64,000 nt of DNA from Bifidobacterium saimiriisciurei (GCF_010667655.1 NZ_WHZU01000016.1:1-64000); one strand, 5' to 3'. Shown: positions 9,363 to 17,284, counted from the stretch's first letter. Program-made: numbers and translations. The notes: generated by a model from the letters alone, not told the origin.

Positions 9363-9404
9363 TAGTTGCAGAACAACCATTGATGAAAGGAAGAGGAGTT
9401 TCTT

Positions 9405-10973
9405 ATGAAGTTGAAGAAGCTTTTCGCGGGCGTCGCGGCAGCGGCGACCCTGCTCGGCGGCATGGCCTTCGGCGCCGCCACCGCGAGCGCGGCCGATGGT
9501 GACGTCGTCACCGCCAACGCCACGTTCACGTTCAACGCCGACAACGCGGGCCAGCTGACCGGCCGCACCATCGCGGCCTACAAGCTGGCCGACTACGTGC
9601 AGTACGGCTCCGGCGACAACGCCGTCTACGGTATGAAGACCAACGCCGCCAACGCCGTCGTCGTCAACGGCGCGCTGAAGACCGCGCTGAACTCCCAGAC
9701 CGACGTCGACCTCGCCGATGCGCTCGCCGCCGGCCAGCTCGACGTTTCCGCCGCCCGTCCGTGGACGGCCACCGCTGCTGGCGCCGCCAGCACGACCCGT
9801 GCCTTCGCCAACGCCCTTGCCGCCGCCCAGGGTCTGCAGGCCGTTGCCCCGGCTCCGCAGCTGACCGTGAACGGCACCTCCGCCACCGTGTCCCTGCCCG
9901 CCGGCGTGTACCTGTTCCTCGATACGACCGAGGGCAACGCCGACGTGACCAAGGCCGTGCCGATGATCGTCGCCTCCGGTACCGTGAATGACCAGAAGCA
10001 GCTCACCGACCCGACCGCCGACGCCACCGTCGACTTCAAGAACACGAAGAACGAAGAGAAGACCAAGGAGGTCAGCACGGCCACCGCCGCCATCGGCGAC
10101 ACCCTCACCTACACGCTGACCGGCAAGGTCGCCAACCCGGCCCCCGAGTCCTTCGTCTTCACCGATCGCCCGGGCACGGGCCTGACCGTCAAGGCCGGCA
10201 CCGAGTTCACCGTGACCGCCGATGGCAAGAACGTTCCCGACAGCGATTACACCGTCGCCGGTCTCGATGCAGACCTGCAGGGTGATGGCGTTAAGACCTT
10301 CACCGTCACGCTGAACGACCCCGCCGACTACGCCGGCAAGACCATCGTCGTGAAGTACGCCGCCCAGGTGAACGAGCAGGCCGCCGGCCTCAAGGACGGC
10401 GTGACCAACGAGCTGCTCAAGAACGACGGTAAGACCTACCAGAAGATCACCACCAAGTCCTACGGCTTCGACTTCACCAAGAAGAACGCCGCCGGCCAGG
10501 CCGTCCCAGGAGCCAAGTTCCAGGTGAAGAACGGCGACACCGTGCTCAAGTTCTTCGCCAAGGACGGCGTCTACTACCTCGCCGCCGACCAGACGGTCGC
10601 CGCCGACAACAAGACCGTCTTCGGCACCCTCACGACCCCGGCCAACGGCCAGCTCGTGTTCGGTGGTCTGGGCAACGGCACCTACACCGTCGAGGAGACC
10701 GCCGTGGCCGAAGGCTACCAGAACTTCACCGGCAAGTTCACCGTGACCATCGCCAACGCCGACGGCAAGCTCTCCGACTCCGCCGCCCTCGATCCGTTCG
10801 GCCTCGTCGATCCGGCCAAGAAGACTGTCGTCAACGTGAAGTCCGTCGCCGAGCTGCCGAAGACCGGTGCCGCCGGCATCGCGATGTTCGTGGCCCTCGG
10901 CGTCGTGCTCGCCGGTGCCGCCGCCGCGGTGTACGGCAAGTCCCGTCGCATGGGCTCCGCCCTGCGCGCCTGA
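9405..10973 (+). CDS. Major pilin subunit, isopeptide-forming, LPKTGA-anchored
   Basis: 522 residues. The Sec signal peptide (about 1-30) ends near ATASAADG. Tandem beta domains follow with features of FimA/SpaA shaft pilins: a lysine-rich segment FKNTKNEEKTKEV (about 207-220) at the place of the pilin motif, an internal D2-like domain starting GDTLTYTLTG, and a C-terminal Cna_B-type domain with the E-box YTVEETAVAEGY (about 429). The sorting signal LPKTGA is at about 486, followed by a hydrophobic helix and KSRRMG. Sortase C would polymerise it through the pilin-motif lysine. The start is set by GAGGAG seven bases upstream. Two terminators follow and no sortase gene is next to it, which is unusual. 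Confidence 0.88.
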   Translation: MKLKKLFAGVAAAATLLGGMAFGAATASAADGDVVTANATFTFNADNAGQLTGRTIAAYKLADYVQYGSGDNAVYGMKTNAANAVVVNGALKTALNSQTDVDLADALAAGQLDVSAARPWTATAAGAASTTRAFANALAAAQGLQAVAPAPQLTVNGTSATVSLPAGVYLFLDTTEGNADVTKAVPMIVASGTVNDQKQLTDPTADATVDFKNTKNEEKTKEVSTATAAIGDTLTYTLTGKVANPAPESFVFTDRPGTGLTVKAGTEFTVTADGKNVPDSDYTVAGLDADLQGDGVKTFTVTLNDPADYAGKTIVVKYAAQVNEQAAGLKDGVTNELLKNDGKTYQKITTKSYGFDFTKKNAAGQAVPGAKFQVKNGDTVLKFFAKDGVYYLAADQTVAADNKTVFGTLTTPANGQLVFGGLGNGTYTVEETAVAEGYQNFTGKFTVTIANADGKLSDSAALDPFGLVDPAKKTVVNVKSVAELPKTGAAGIAMFVALGVVLAGAAAAVYGKSRRMGSALRA

Positions 10974-10984
10974 TTGCGTGGGGG

Positions 10985-11018
10985 CAGACGTCCGAGCGTC
11001 TGATCGTTCGGACGTCTG
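10985..11018 (+). terminator. First terminator after the pilin gene
   Basis: The 11-base arms CAGACGTCCGA and TCGGACGTCTG pair perfectly around GCGTCTGATCGT. There is no T-run, but with the following hairpin it closes the pilus operon. Confidence 0.65.
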
Positions 11019-11039
11019 AAACCGCAATCATATAAAGTC

Positions 11040-11067
11040 AGCCGGGCCTCACGCCCGGTTGGCTTTC
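11040..11067 (+). terminator. Second terminator after the pilin gene
   Basis: GCCGGGC pairs with GCCCGGT around CTCAC and is followed by TGGCTTT, a rho-independent terminator shape. Confidence 0.65.
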
Positions 11068-11068
11068 C

Positions 11069-11654
11069 CGCGTATCGAATGACCGGCCGTGCACCCTGTC
11101 TCCCGGTCGTCCGATACGCATGCGGCGGAGAAACCGTCGCTTTGCTTGCAATCATGATGTTGTCTGCCGGCATATCGCCGGTGGACAACATTGTGCTATG
11201 TGGACATCGCGGAATCCCAGTGTTTTCAAACGAATGCGCGTCATATGCCATTCGATTCCCGCCATAACGGAACAAAAGACAACAAACATGTGTCATCGCC
11301 CAAAACGTTGTGCTACATTGTTTTCCATATTTGAGCGGTGCCTATAAATAAATATTCTTTGTGCATCCGGTAGACCATGGGGGCGACAGATTGCGCGTGC
11401 AATCATGCCACGTCCCGTATTCGCTGGTATGCCAGCCAACAATCGCAATGTGTGATGGTCAACGACGAGGGCAAAATATCGACAAATGACCGCAGACATG
11501 GTGTTAACGGTAACGCAATCGATTGCAAATACCGGTTTCATGGCTGCGGCGTCGAATCGACCCCAATTGTCGACCACGTGCATTGCGAACCATAACGCTG
11601 AGGCTGCGGCTGAGGCTTCATGCGGCAACCCTAATAGTCGCGAAGGGGGCAAAT
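11069..11654. other. Long AT-richer intergenic region with inverted repeats
   Basis: No convincing gene is present. The region is clearly richer in A and T than its neighbours after about 11200. It carries two imperfect inverted repeats: GCGTATCGAATGACCGG near 11070 against CCGGTCGTCCGATACGC near 11104, and a hairpin at 11158-11190 with arms TGTTGTC and GACAACA and an inner GCCGGC/GCCGG. It is likely the control region of the helix-turn-helix gene downstream, or the site of a lost gene such as the expected pilus sortase. Confidence 0.5.
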
Positions 11655-12524
11655 ATGTCGGTGAGTGAATTCACGAACGACGAGATTACATACCTGCGCT
11701 CGCTGCGTGCCGTGGCGCGCGTGGCGAACGGTCGGATTCGATACACCGAGGCATTCAAACGCGACTGTATGCGGCGCTACGCCGCCGGAGAATCCCCTGC
11801 GAAGATCTTCCGCGACGCCGGACTCGACTCCTCGCTCATCGGATACAAGCGCATCGAACGCTGCATCGCACGCTGGCGCGGCCTGCTGACCGACAAGTCC
11901 CTGATGACGCAGGCCTCGGGGGCTGATGCGCAGGCGGCGGGGCGGAACGTGGACGGCTCCGCCGCGGGCGCCGGTGCCGAGGCGCCTGATACCGCGACTG
12001 CGGCGGGCTCGTATGGTTTTGCGGCAGGTGATTCCTCTGCGCACCGAGGTGACGCTGGCGTTCGACATGAAGGAACGGCGGACGATGACGCTCCGTACGA
12101 GTTCGAGCCCAAGCTGCATGTGCGTTCCGGTCGCCGCGATCTGCGTGACCTGCTGATCGCGCAGCAGGTGCGTCGCATCGACGAGCTTGAGCACGAAGTG
12201 GTCTCCTTGAAGGCCGCGTTGCTTGACGAGGGCCGGACCAGGACGGGTTTTGGGAAGAACGGCGATGATGCTTCCGATGGTGGCGCCGCCCCGCAGGGCG
12301 CCGGCGAGGCCGCTGACGATGGCGGTGCCGGTCATGACGGCGGTGCGTCCGTGTCGGACGCCTCGTCCGTCTCGAACGACGGCATGGCGGAAAACGGCGT
12401 GGCGAAAGCGGCCGTCGCAGCGGATGGGGAGCCGGTCTCCTCCGACCTTCACAAAACCGCTACCCCCCCCCCCTATTACGCATTCAATACTAGCGAAAAC
12501 CACGGGTTTGTCGTCCAATCATGA
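11655..12524 (+). CDS. Helix-turn-helix domain protein with C11 tract near its 3' end
   Basis: 289 residues as read. The N-terminal 80 residues (RIRYTEAFKRDCMRRYAAGE, then SPAKIFRDAGLD, then KRIERCIARWR) match a helix-turn-helix family related to IS3-type OrfA transposase domains but found as stand-alone proteins in Firmicutes and bifidobacteria. A Gly/Ala-rich disordered linker with a short coiled segment (RRIDELEHEVVSLKAAL, about 175-192) follows. A run of 11 C at 12463-12473 lies near the end. As read, the protein stops at 12524; with one C fewer the frame runs to 12603 and ends in NPFAALPATNVNRGALAA, which has GC-rich third positions like real coding sequence. The start has GAAGGGGG five bases upstream. 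The DNA target is unknown. Confidence 0.65.
   Translation: MSVSEFTNDEITYLRSLRAVARVANGRIRYTEAFKRDCMRRYAAGESPAKIFRDAGLDSSLIGYKRIERCIARWRGLLTDKSLMTQASGADAQAAGRNVDGSAAGAGAEAPDTATAAGSYGFAAGDSSAHRGDAGVRHEGTADDDAPYEFEPKLHVRSGRRDLRDLLIAQQVRRIDELEHEVVSLKAALLDEGRTRTGFGKNGDDASDGGAAPQGAGEAADDGGAGHDGGASVSDASSVSNDGMAENGVAKAAVAADGEPVSSDLHKTATPPPYYAFNTSENHGFVVQS
12463..12473 (+). repeat. Homopolymeric C11 tract
   Basis: Eleven consecutive C residues inside the coding region of the helix-turn-helix gene. Such tracts change length by replication or transcription slippage. The tract decides which of three C-termini is translated: stop at 12524 as read, at 12603 with one fewer C, or at 12493 with one extra C. 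Confidence 0.9.
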
Positions 12525-12606
12525 CGACGCCGCCGTATTGGGAGACAATCCGTTCGCGGCCTTGCCGGCGACGAATGTGAACCGCGGCGCGCTGGCCGCA
12601 TGACAT
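12525..12606 (+). other. Out-of-frame 3' extension of the helix-turn-helix gene
   Basis: In the +1-position frame this stretch stays open from before the C tract to a TGA ending at 12603. Its third codon positions are mostly G or C, and it ends in NPFAALPATNVNRGALAA. It looks like the authentic 3' end of the helix-turn-helix gene, separated from the first part by the length of the C tract. Confidence 0.55.
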
Positions 12607-12729
12607 CCAGCTTGCATTCAGCAAGCTTCCAAGAATCTCCACCGAGGTTGAAAGCCGGTCTTTCGCTATGCTGAAGGCCCCCTTATGGCGGGGGCGGTTT
12701 CATGGAATCATCCGAACGAAAGGATGATC

Positions 12730-14346
12730 ATGAAATCGCAAAGACCGGCACATCTCCGTGCGCCGGAGACCATGGGCTCCGGGACGCACCCGCGGCGCAT
12801 CGTCGCGACCAACAAACTCGTGGCCATCGTCGCCGCCGTATCGCTCGCCGGAGGATTCGCGGCCGGAACCGGCGGCGTACTCGCGGCGCGACACTTCGGA
12901 TACGGCGCCGGCTCCTCCGCCATGGGCACGCCGCCGGGCGCGGGCGGCGCGAACACCATGAGCTACGACTACACCGGGTCATACTCCGCCACGCTCACCG
13001 CCGACGGCAAGGCCGCCACAGCGAACGGCAAGACCCTGACCGCCACCGCAACCGACCGGAACGTGGCATTGGCGCAGAACGGCGGCACGCTCACCCTTGC
13101 CGATGCCACGCTGAACAAATCCGGCGACGGCACGAGCGACGACAACGACAACTTCTACGGCACGAACTCCATCGTGCTCACCGTCGGCGAGAAATCCAAG
13201 TCCATCATCAGCGGCAGCAACCTGACCGCCACAGGCTCCGGCTCGAACGGCGTCTTCGCCACGGACTCGGGAACGGCACTCGTCAACGACACCACCATCA
13301 CCACATCGGCCGACAACTCCCGCGGCCTCGACGCCACCTACGGCGGCACGATCATGGCGAATGCCGTCACGGCGACCACCTCGGGCGACCACAGCGCGAC
13401 CGTGGCCACCGACCGCGGCGGCGGATCCGTGTCCATCACCGACTCGACCCTGAAAACCTCCGGCTCCGGCTCGCCACTGCTCTACTCCACCGGCGACGTA
13501 CAGGCGAACGGCGTGAAAGGCGTGGCGACCGGCAGCCAGATCGCCGGCATGGAAGGTCTCAACACCATCCTCATCAACGATTCCACGCTCGAAAGCACCA
13601 TCACGTCGAAAACCGCCTCCGACCCCGTGGCGAACGGCGTGATCATCTACCAGAGCACATCGGGCGACGCCGAAGCCAGCACCGGCGAACACGCCACGTT
13701 CCAAGCCAAGGACTCCACGCTGAAATCGGCCATCGAATCCGGCTCGATGTTCTACTTCACCAACACCACGGCCGACGTGGTGCTCAGCAACACCACGCTC
13801 GACTTCGACTCATCCAAGGCGGCGCTCATCACCGCCGCCGGCAACGACTCGAACAACTGGGGGCAGTCCGGCTCCAACGGGGCCACGGTGAACTTCACCG
13901 GGCGCGGGCAGCAGCTTGCCGGCGACATCAAGGCCGACACCATCTCCACCGTGAACCTGTACCTGCTGGAAGGCTCCTCATGGAGCGGGTCGGCGACGAT
14001 AGCGAAGAACTCGGCCGCCTCCGATTCCAGCACCGGTGATGCACCGATAACGGTGAACGTGGACGGCACCTCCACCTGGACGGTGACCAGGAACACCACG
14101 ATATCCGCGCTCCACGTGGCCTCCGGCGGCCGCGTGGTCGACTCCGACGGCAACACCGCGACCATCGTGGCCGGCGGCAAGACCGTGGTGCAGGGCAGCG
14201 GCAACGTGACCGTGACGGTGACCGGCAGCTACTCCACCACCGTGAAAGCCGGCTCCGACACCAAACTCGCGGGCGATGACGGCATCATCGACCGCAGCGC
14301 ATTCGACAAACAGTTCGGCACCTCGACCACATGGAGCATGGGGTGA
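12730..14346 (+). CDS. Membrane-anchored beta-helix-like surface protein
   Basis: 538 residues. A basic cytoplasmic N-terminus of about 30 residues is followed by one membrane helix (KLVAIVAAVSLAGGFAAGTGGVL) and a large extracytoplasmic part. That part is rich in Thr, Ser, Gly, Asp and Asn, with short repeating beta strands such as ITDSTLKTSGSG, ILINDSTLEST and VVLSNTTLDF, the pattern of right-handed parallel beta helices seen in adhesins and polysaccharide-binding proteins. There is no sortase motif; it is held by the N-terminal anchor. The start at 12730 has GAAAGGA six bases upstream, better than the ATG at 12685 or 12724. It shares N-terminal architecture with the next gene. Its ligand is unknown. 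Confidence 0.7.
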   Translation: MKSQRPAHLRAPETMGSGTHPRRIVATNKLVAIVAAVSLAGGFAAGTGGVLAARHFGYGAGSSAMGTPPGAGGANTMSYDYTGSYSATLTADGKAATANGKTLTATATDRNVALAQNGGTLTLADATLNKSGDGTSDDNDNFYGTNSIVLTVGEKSKSIISGSNLTATGSGSNGVFATDSGTALVNDTTITTSADNSRGLDATYGGTIMANAVTATTSGDHSATVATDRGGGSVSITDSTLKTSGSGSPLLYSTGDVQANGVKGVATGSQIAGMEGLNTILINDSTLESTITSKTASDPVANGVIIYQSTSGDAEASTGEHATFQAKDSTLKSAIESGSMFYFTNTTADVVLSNTTLDFDSSKAALITAAGNDSNNWGQSGSNGATVNFTGRGQQLAGDIKADTISTVNLYLLEGSSWSGSATIAKNSAASDSSTGDAPITVNVDGTSTWTVTRNTTISALHVASGGRVVDSDGNTATIVAGGKTVVQGSGNVTVTVTGSYSTTVKAGSDTKLAGDDGIIDRSAFDKQFGTSTTWSMG

Positions 14347-14477
14347 CATGAGGTGCTGGCCTCGGCGGTGGGTGGCGTGGCTCGGCGGTGGCGCAGTCCG
14401 CTGGCGCTGCGGTTCGGCGGCGGGCGGTTCGGCGGCGGCGATTCGATTCGCCGCGAATCGGCGATACGGGCCGGTGC

Positions 14478-14610
14478 ATGAATCCCGCGATACGCCGGCC
14501 GCGTACCTGCCCATGGCCGTCGCCGTGGTCGCGTTCACGAATCCCGCGATACACCGGCCGTGCATGCGGCTGGGACGTCGCCGTGGTCACGTTCACGAAT
14601 TGTTTGATGC
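14478..14610. repeat. Imperfect direct repeats in the intergenic region 14347-14655
   Basis: GAATCCCGCGATAC followed by GCCGGCC or ACCGGCC occurs near 14481 and again near 14540. GTCGCCGTGGTCGCGTTCAC near 14519 recurs as GTCGCCGTGGTCACGTTCAC near 14577. The unit is about 58 bases, repeated roughly twice. The repeats share GTTCACGAATC and GATAC with the palindromic units at 33429 and 39326. No gene is seen in this 309-bp gap. Confidence 0.65.
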
Positions 14611-14655
14611 GGCGACATTCTGACAATCATTGACATTTTTGAAAGGACAATCATC

Positions 14656-15564
14656 ATGACTACGCAGACACTCAACTCCAGCCTCTTCGGCACTGCGGCG
14701 ACCGGGCGCACCAAGTTCGTGCCCACCAACTACGGCACCGTGGCGACCAAGGGCAAGACGCTTTCTCTGAAGCACATCATGGCGTCGGTATCGCACGGAT
14801 TCGGGACGATTGGCGGCGATCGACACGCGGCCGAAACCGGTGCCGCGACGTCGAGTGCTCGGACGTCGGGCGCTCGGTCGGCCAACGTCCGGTCTGTGCG
14901 AAGTATCAGTAGTTCGTCGGATTCCGGCGGCGTCGGAGGCGGACGGTCCGCGGGAATCATGCTGCAGGAGGGTTACGGTTTCTCCGGTGGCGGCGGTTCC
15001 GGCTCTGGCGGCGGCTACGGTGCCGGCGGTTCGGGTTCCGGTGGTTTCGGCTCGACTGGCGGGAACGGCGGCTTCGGCGGCGGCTCCAATGGTGGCAGCG
15101 GCAATGGCGTGAACAGTCCCGCCGGCGGCAGGGGCACAGTCGGCGCTCGTAAGGGTCTTGGCGGCAGGACGTGGGCACTGGTCGTAGCCGTGGCATTGGT
15201 GTGCGGTCTTGCGGGCGGTGCCGGTGGCGCGTTCGCGATGACGAAGATTGTCGGTGTATCCGGCAATCAACAGGTGCAGCAGGGGCCGGGCGGTCAGAAT
15301 GGCAGCAGCCAGAACGGCGGCGGTATGGGCCAGCCGCCGAGCGGCGGCCAGGGCGGTCCCGGCGGACAGGGCGATTCCTCGAACGGCAGCGGTTCCTCCG
15401 GCTCCGACTCGAACGGTTCCAATGGCAGCGGCTCCGGTTCGTCGGGTAACTCCGGCGGTACGAATGGATCCAGCTCTTCGAACGGCGATTCCGGCTCGAC
15501 CAGCGGCAGCTCGTCCTACGATCTCTCCGATAATGCGGCCGACGGCGGTTCGATTGCCGCCTGA
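14656..15564 (+). CDS. Gly/Ser-rich single-pass membrane protein
   Basis: 302 residues. An N-terminal cytoplasmic segment of about 60 residues (KFVPTNYGTVATKGKTLSLK) is followed by a glycine-rich disordered stretch and one membrane helix (TWALVVAVALVCGLAGGAGGAF, about residues 173-195). An outward-facing tail composed almost only of Gly, Ser, Asn and Gln follows (GNQQVQQGPGGQ, MGQPPSGGQGG). The architecture echoes the preceding beta-helix gene: a similar Gly/Ala-rich membrane helix and then an MG(T/Q)PP motif. I recognise no catalytic domain. GAAAGGA lies 11 bases before the ATG. It may be a partner of the preceding surface protein. Confidence 0.6.
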   Translation: MTTQTLNSSLFGTAATGRTKFVPTNYGTVATKGKTLSLKHIMASVSHGFGTIGGDRHAAETGAATSSARTSGARSANVRSVRSISSSSDSGGVGGGRSAGIMLQEGYGFSGGGGSGSGGGYGAGGSGSGGFGSTGGNGGFGGGSNGGSGNGVNSPAGGRGTVGARKGLGGRTWALVVAVALVCGLAGGAGGAFAMTKIVGVSGNQQVQQGPGGQNGSSQNGGGMGQPPSGGQGGPGGQGDSSNGSGSSGSDSNGSNGSGSGSSGNSGGTNGSSSSNGDSGSTSGSSSYDLSDNAADGGSIAA

Positions 15565-16053
15565 TCGATGACGCGGTTCTGGACTGACCGGCGGCGTGTT
15601 CGTCGAATCGGCGGACGTCGATGAAAAATGCGGTCGATTGGACGACGGTCTTTGTGGCATGGAACGCGATGGATATCATTTCTGGCGTTCCGTGCCACAC
15701 GACTATGTCATGGAGCGCCAGAAAGGTCATGCTGTGTGTTCCGTGCCACGAATCCGTGCCACGGAACGCGAAAATCCGTCTTTATGCCATTCCGTGACGG
15801 CATCTTCGGCGGATGGCGGGACGTCGCTCCCCATAATCGTTGAAATTTCAACGTATGTAATCGCGCCCTGCCGTATGAATGACGATAGATCTGGCAGGGG
15901 AATATCCATTGCGGAAAACTTGCGTTCTCTGCCACAAAAACGTGGCAGAGAACGCACTGTCGGCGGATAAGAGCATTCCCTGCCAATGCCCGCCAATGCC
16001 CGCCAATATGGCTTTCAGCTCGCGGAATCATCCCACAGGCTCGCGGCTGGTAT
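15565..16053. other. 489-bp intergenic region with clustered hairpins
   Basis: No gene is seen. The region holds repeated inverted copies of a GTTCCGTGCCAC-type motif: an imperfect 14-bp stem near 15681-15722 (TCTGGCGTTCCGTG against CATGGAGCGCCAGA), a second pair GTTCCGTG/CACGGAAC near 15738-15768, and a perfect 15-bp hairpin at 15921-15956. None has a T-run in the right place for a simple terminator. Confidence 0.6.
15921..15956. repeat. Perfect 15-bp hairpin
   Basis: TGCGTTCTCTGCCAC pairs perfectly with GTGGCAGAGAACGCA around AAAAAC. It lies about 100 bases downstream of the minus-strand flavoprotein gene's stop and could act as a 3' mRNA structure, or be a dispersed repeat. It shares GCCAC and AACGC elements with the other hairpins nearby. 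Confidence 0.7.
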
Positions 16054-16575
16054 TCAGTCGGTAAACGCCTCGGCGTAGGACTTGGCGGCGGCGTCCAGCT
16101 CATCTTCGGTGATGGCCGACGTGTTCTGCACGAGAATCGGCTCGCGCCACGTAAGGTCCACGCGGAATGCGGTCAGCTCGAACGGGCTGAGCAGTTCCTT
16201 CATCGTGTGCTTGTATTCGCCGTCGGTCTGGTAGCGCGACGCCGGCGAGCCGGTCGTCACCACGAGCTGCAGGGTCTTGCCATCGAGCGCGGTGCCGCCG
16301 GCGTATGCCCAGCCCGGCGTCAGCACGGTGTCCTTCCACTGCTGCAGCAGGCCCGGTGCGCTGTACCAGTAGAACGGGAACTCAAGCACCAGATGGTCGA
16401 CCGACTCCACGAACGCCTGCTCGGCGGCCCTGTCCACCTTGAAATCGGGGTAGAGGGCGTATTCGTCGCGCACGGTGACGTTGCCGAGATGGCGGCTTTC
16501 CAGCTCGTCGATCAGACGGCGATTGACCTTCGAGGCGGCGTAGTTCGGATGAAACAGCAGGATTCCGGTGGACAT
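16054..16575 (-). CDS. NAD(P)H:quinone oxidoreductase-like flavodoxin-fold protein (KefF/MdaB type)
   Basis: 173 residues. It has the flavodoxin-like fold of NQO1/KefF proteins: LLFHPNYAASKVNRRLIDEL (FAD/FMN phosphate loop and first helix), DHLVLEFPFYWYSAPGLLQQWKD (the family signature with the PFYWY motif), and LVVTTGSPASRY (Rossmann strand and flavin-contact loop). The family reduces quinones by two-electron transfer or activates Kef potassium efflux. No Kef transporter lies nearby, so a general quinone reductase role is more likely. The start at 16575 has AAGGGA upstream; a longer in-frame start is rejected. It is monocistronic. Confidence 0.87.
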   Translation of the reverse strand: MSTGILLFHPNYAASKVNRRLIDELESRHLGNVTVRDEYALYPDFKVDRAAEQAFVESVDHLVLEFPFYWYSAPGLLQQWKDTVLTPGWAYAGGTALDGKTLQLVVTTGSPASRYQTDGEYKHTMKELLSPFELTAFRVDLTWREPILVQNTSAITEDELDAAAKSYAEAFTD

Positions 16576-16835
16576 GGATTCGTTCCCTTCCATAGATTGG
16601 TGGATGACCGGTTCCAGTGTATTGCCGGTGCGTTGCGGTTTCCACGAGATGTCCGTGACGTGTTTGCGTGCATTGACCGCTTGTTTGGGTCGGAACCATG
16701 GTTGTCCGTTTGGGAGGCGCCTCGGGGCGTTCATGATGCGTCCGCAGTGTGTTCGTGGCGTATTTGCGACACGCCCGGATTTTTATGACAAACCCTAATG
16801 ATTTCAAGGCTTTTCGAGGTTTTATGATATTTCGG

Positions 16836-16864
16836 TTGGACAAATCAAAATATCTGAGTATAGT
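16836..16864 (+). promoter_or_regulatory. Promoter of the tRNA cluster
   Basis: TTGGAC at 16836 and TATAGT at 16859 are 17 bases apart, in an AT-rich stretch 26 bases before the first tRNA. This is the best-formed promoter in the region. The rest of the gap 16576-16835 shows no gene. Confidence 0.75.
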
Positions 16865-16889
16865 AATTACTCGTTGCTTCAAGCGACAT

Positions 16890-16962
16890 GCGGACATAGC
16901 TTAGTTGGTAAAGCGCGACCTTGCCAAGGTCGAGACCGCGGGTTCGAGTCCCGTTGTCCGCT
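16890..16962 (+). tRNA. tRNA-Gly (GCC)
   Basis: A 73-base cloverleaf: acceptor arms GCGGACA and TGTCCGC, discriminator T, anticodon loop TTGCCAA with GCC, T arm GGTTCGAGTCC. CCA is not encoded. Confidence 0.95.
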
Positions 16963-16971
16963 CGCAGACCC

Positions 16972-17043
16972 GGGCGGTTGGCGCAGAGGTAGCGCACTTC
17001 CCTGACACGGAAGGGGTCACAAGTTCGAATCTTGTATCGCCCA
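16972..17043 (+). tRNA. tRNA-Val (GAC)
   Basis: A 72-base cloverleaf: acceptor GGGCGGT against ATCGCCC, anticodon loop CTGACAC with GAC, T arm AGTTCGAATCT. It lies nine bases after tRNA-Gly in the same transcript. Confidence 0.94.
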
Positions 17044-17089
17044 CTGAGCCGATTCGTTCGGTGAAACCGATAGCGATATCGGGAGCGTC

Positions 17090-17162
17090 GGGTGATTGGC
17101 GCAGCGGCTAGCGCACTTCCTTCACACGGAAGGGGTCGCAGGTTCGATTCCTGCATCACCCA
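17090..17162 (+). tRNA. tRNA-Val (CAC)
   Basis: A 73-base cloverleaf: acceptor GGGTGAT against ATCACCC, anticodon loop TTCACAC with CAC, T arm GGTTCGATTCC. Its D and anticodon stems nearly match the preceding valine tRNA, so the two probably arose by tandem duplication. The CAC anticodon reads only GTG, a common valine codon in a GC-rich genome. Confidence 0.94.
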
Positions 17163-17204
17163 CGATGTGTGCAGGTCTTGCATCTGCCGCAGATAACAGA
17201 ATAC

Positions 17205-17277
17205 GGGGCTATGGCGCAGCTGGTAGCGCATCTCCATGGCATGGAGGGGGTCGGGGGTTCGAATCCCCCTAGCTCCA
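17205..17277 (+). tRNA. tRNA-Ala (GGC)
   Basis: A 73-base cloverleaf: acceptor GGGGCTA against TAGCTCC, anticodon loop ATGGCAT with GGC, T arm GGTTCGAATCC. It is the last tRNA of the cluster, directly before the terminator and the low-GC island. Confidence 0.95.
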
Positions 17278-17284
17278 CGGATAC

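Noticed and set aside
9351..11027. A long open frame opposite the major pilin gene
   Set aside because: Gly/Val/His-rich sequence without any domain. The plus strand has a clear pilin with E-box and LPKTGA.
11335..11600. Small open frames in the gap after the pilin gene, as a possible truncated sortase
   Set aside because: None shows the sortase TLxTC motif or any membrane segment, on either strand.
16905..17237. Short open frames on both strands over the tRNA cluster
   Set aside because: They overlap four well-formed tRNA cloverleaves and have no ribosome-binding site or protein motif.
17100..17280. An integrase attachment site in tRNA-Ala
   Set aside because: No second copy of the tRNA 3' end is seen beyond the low-GC gene and there is no integrase gene, so the island is better explained by the IS3 relic.
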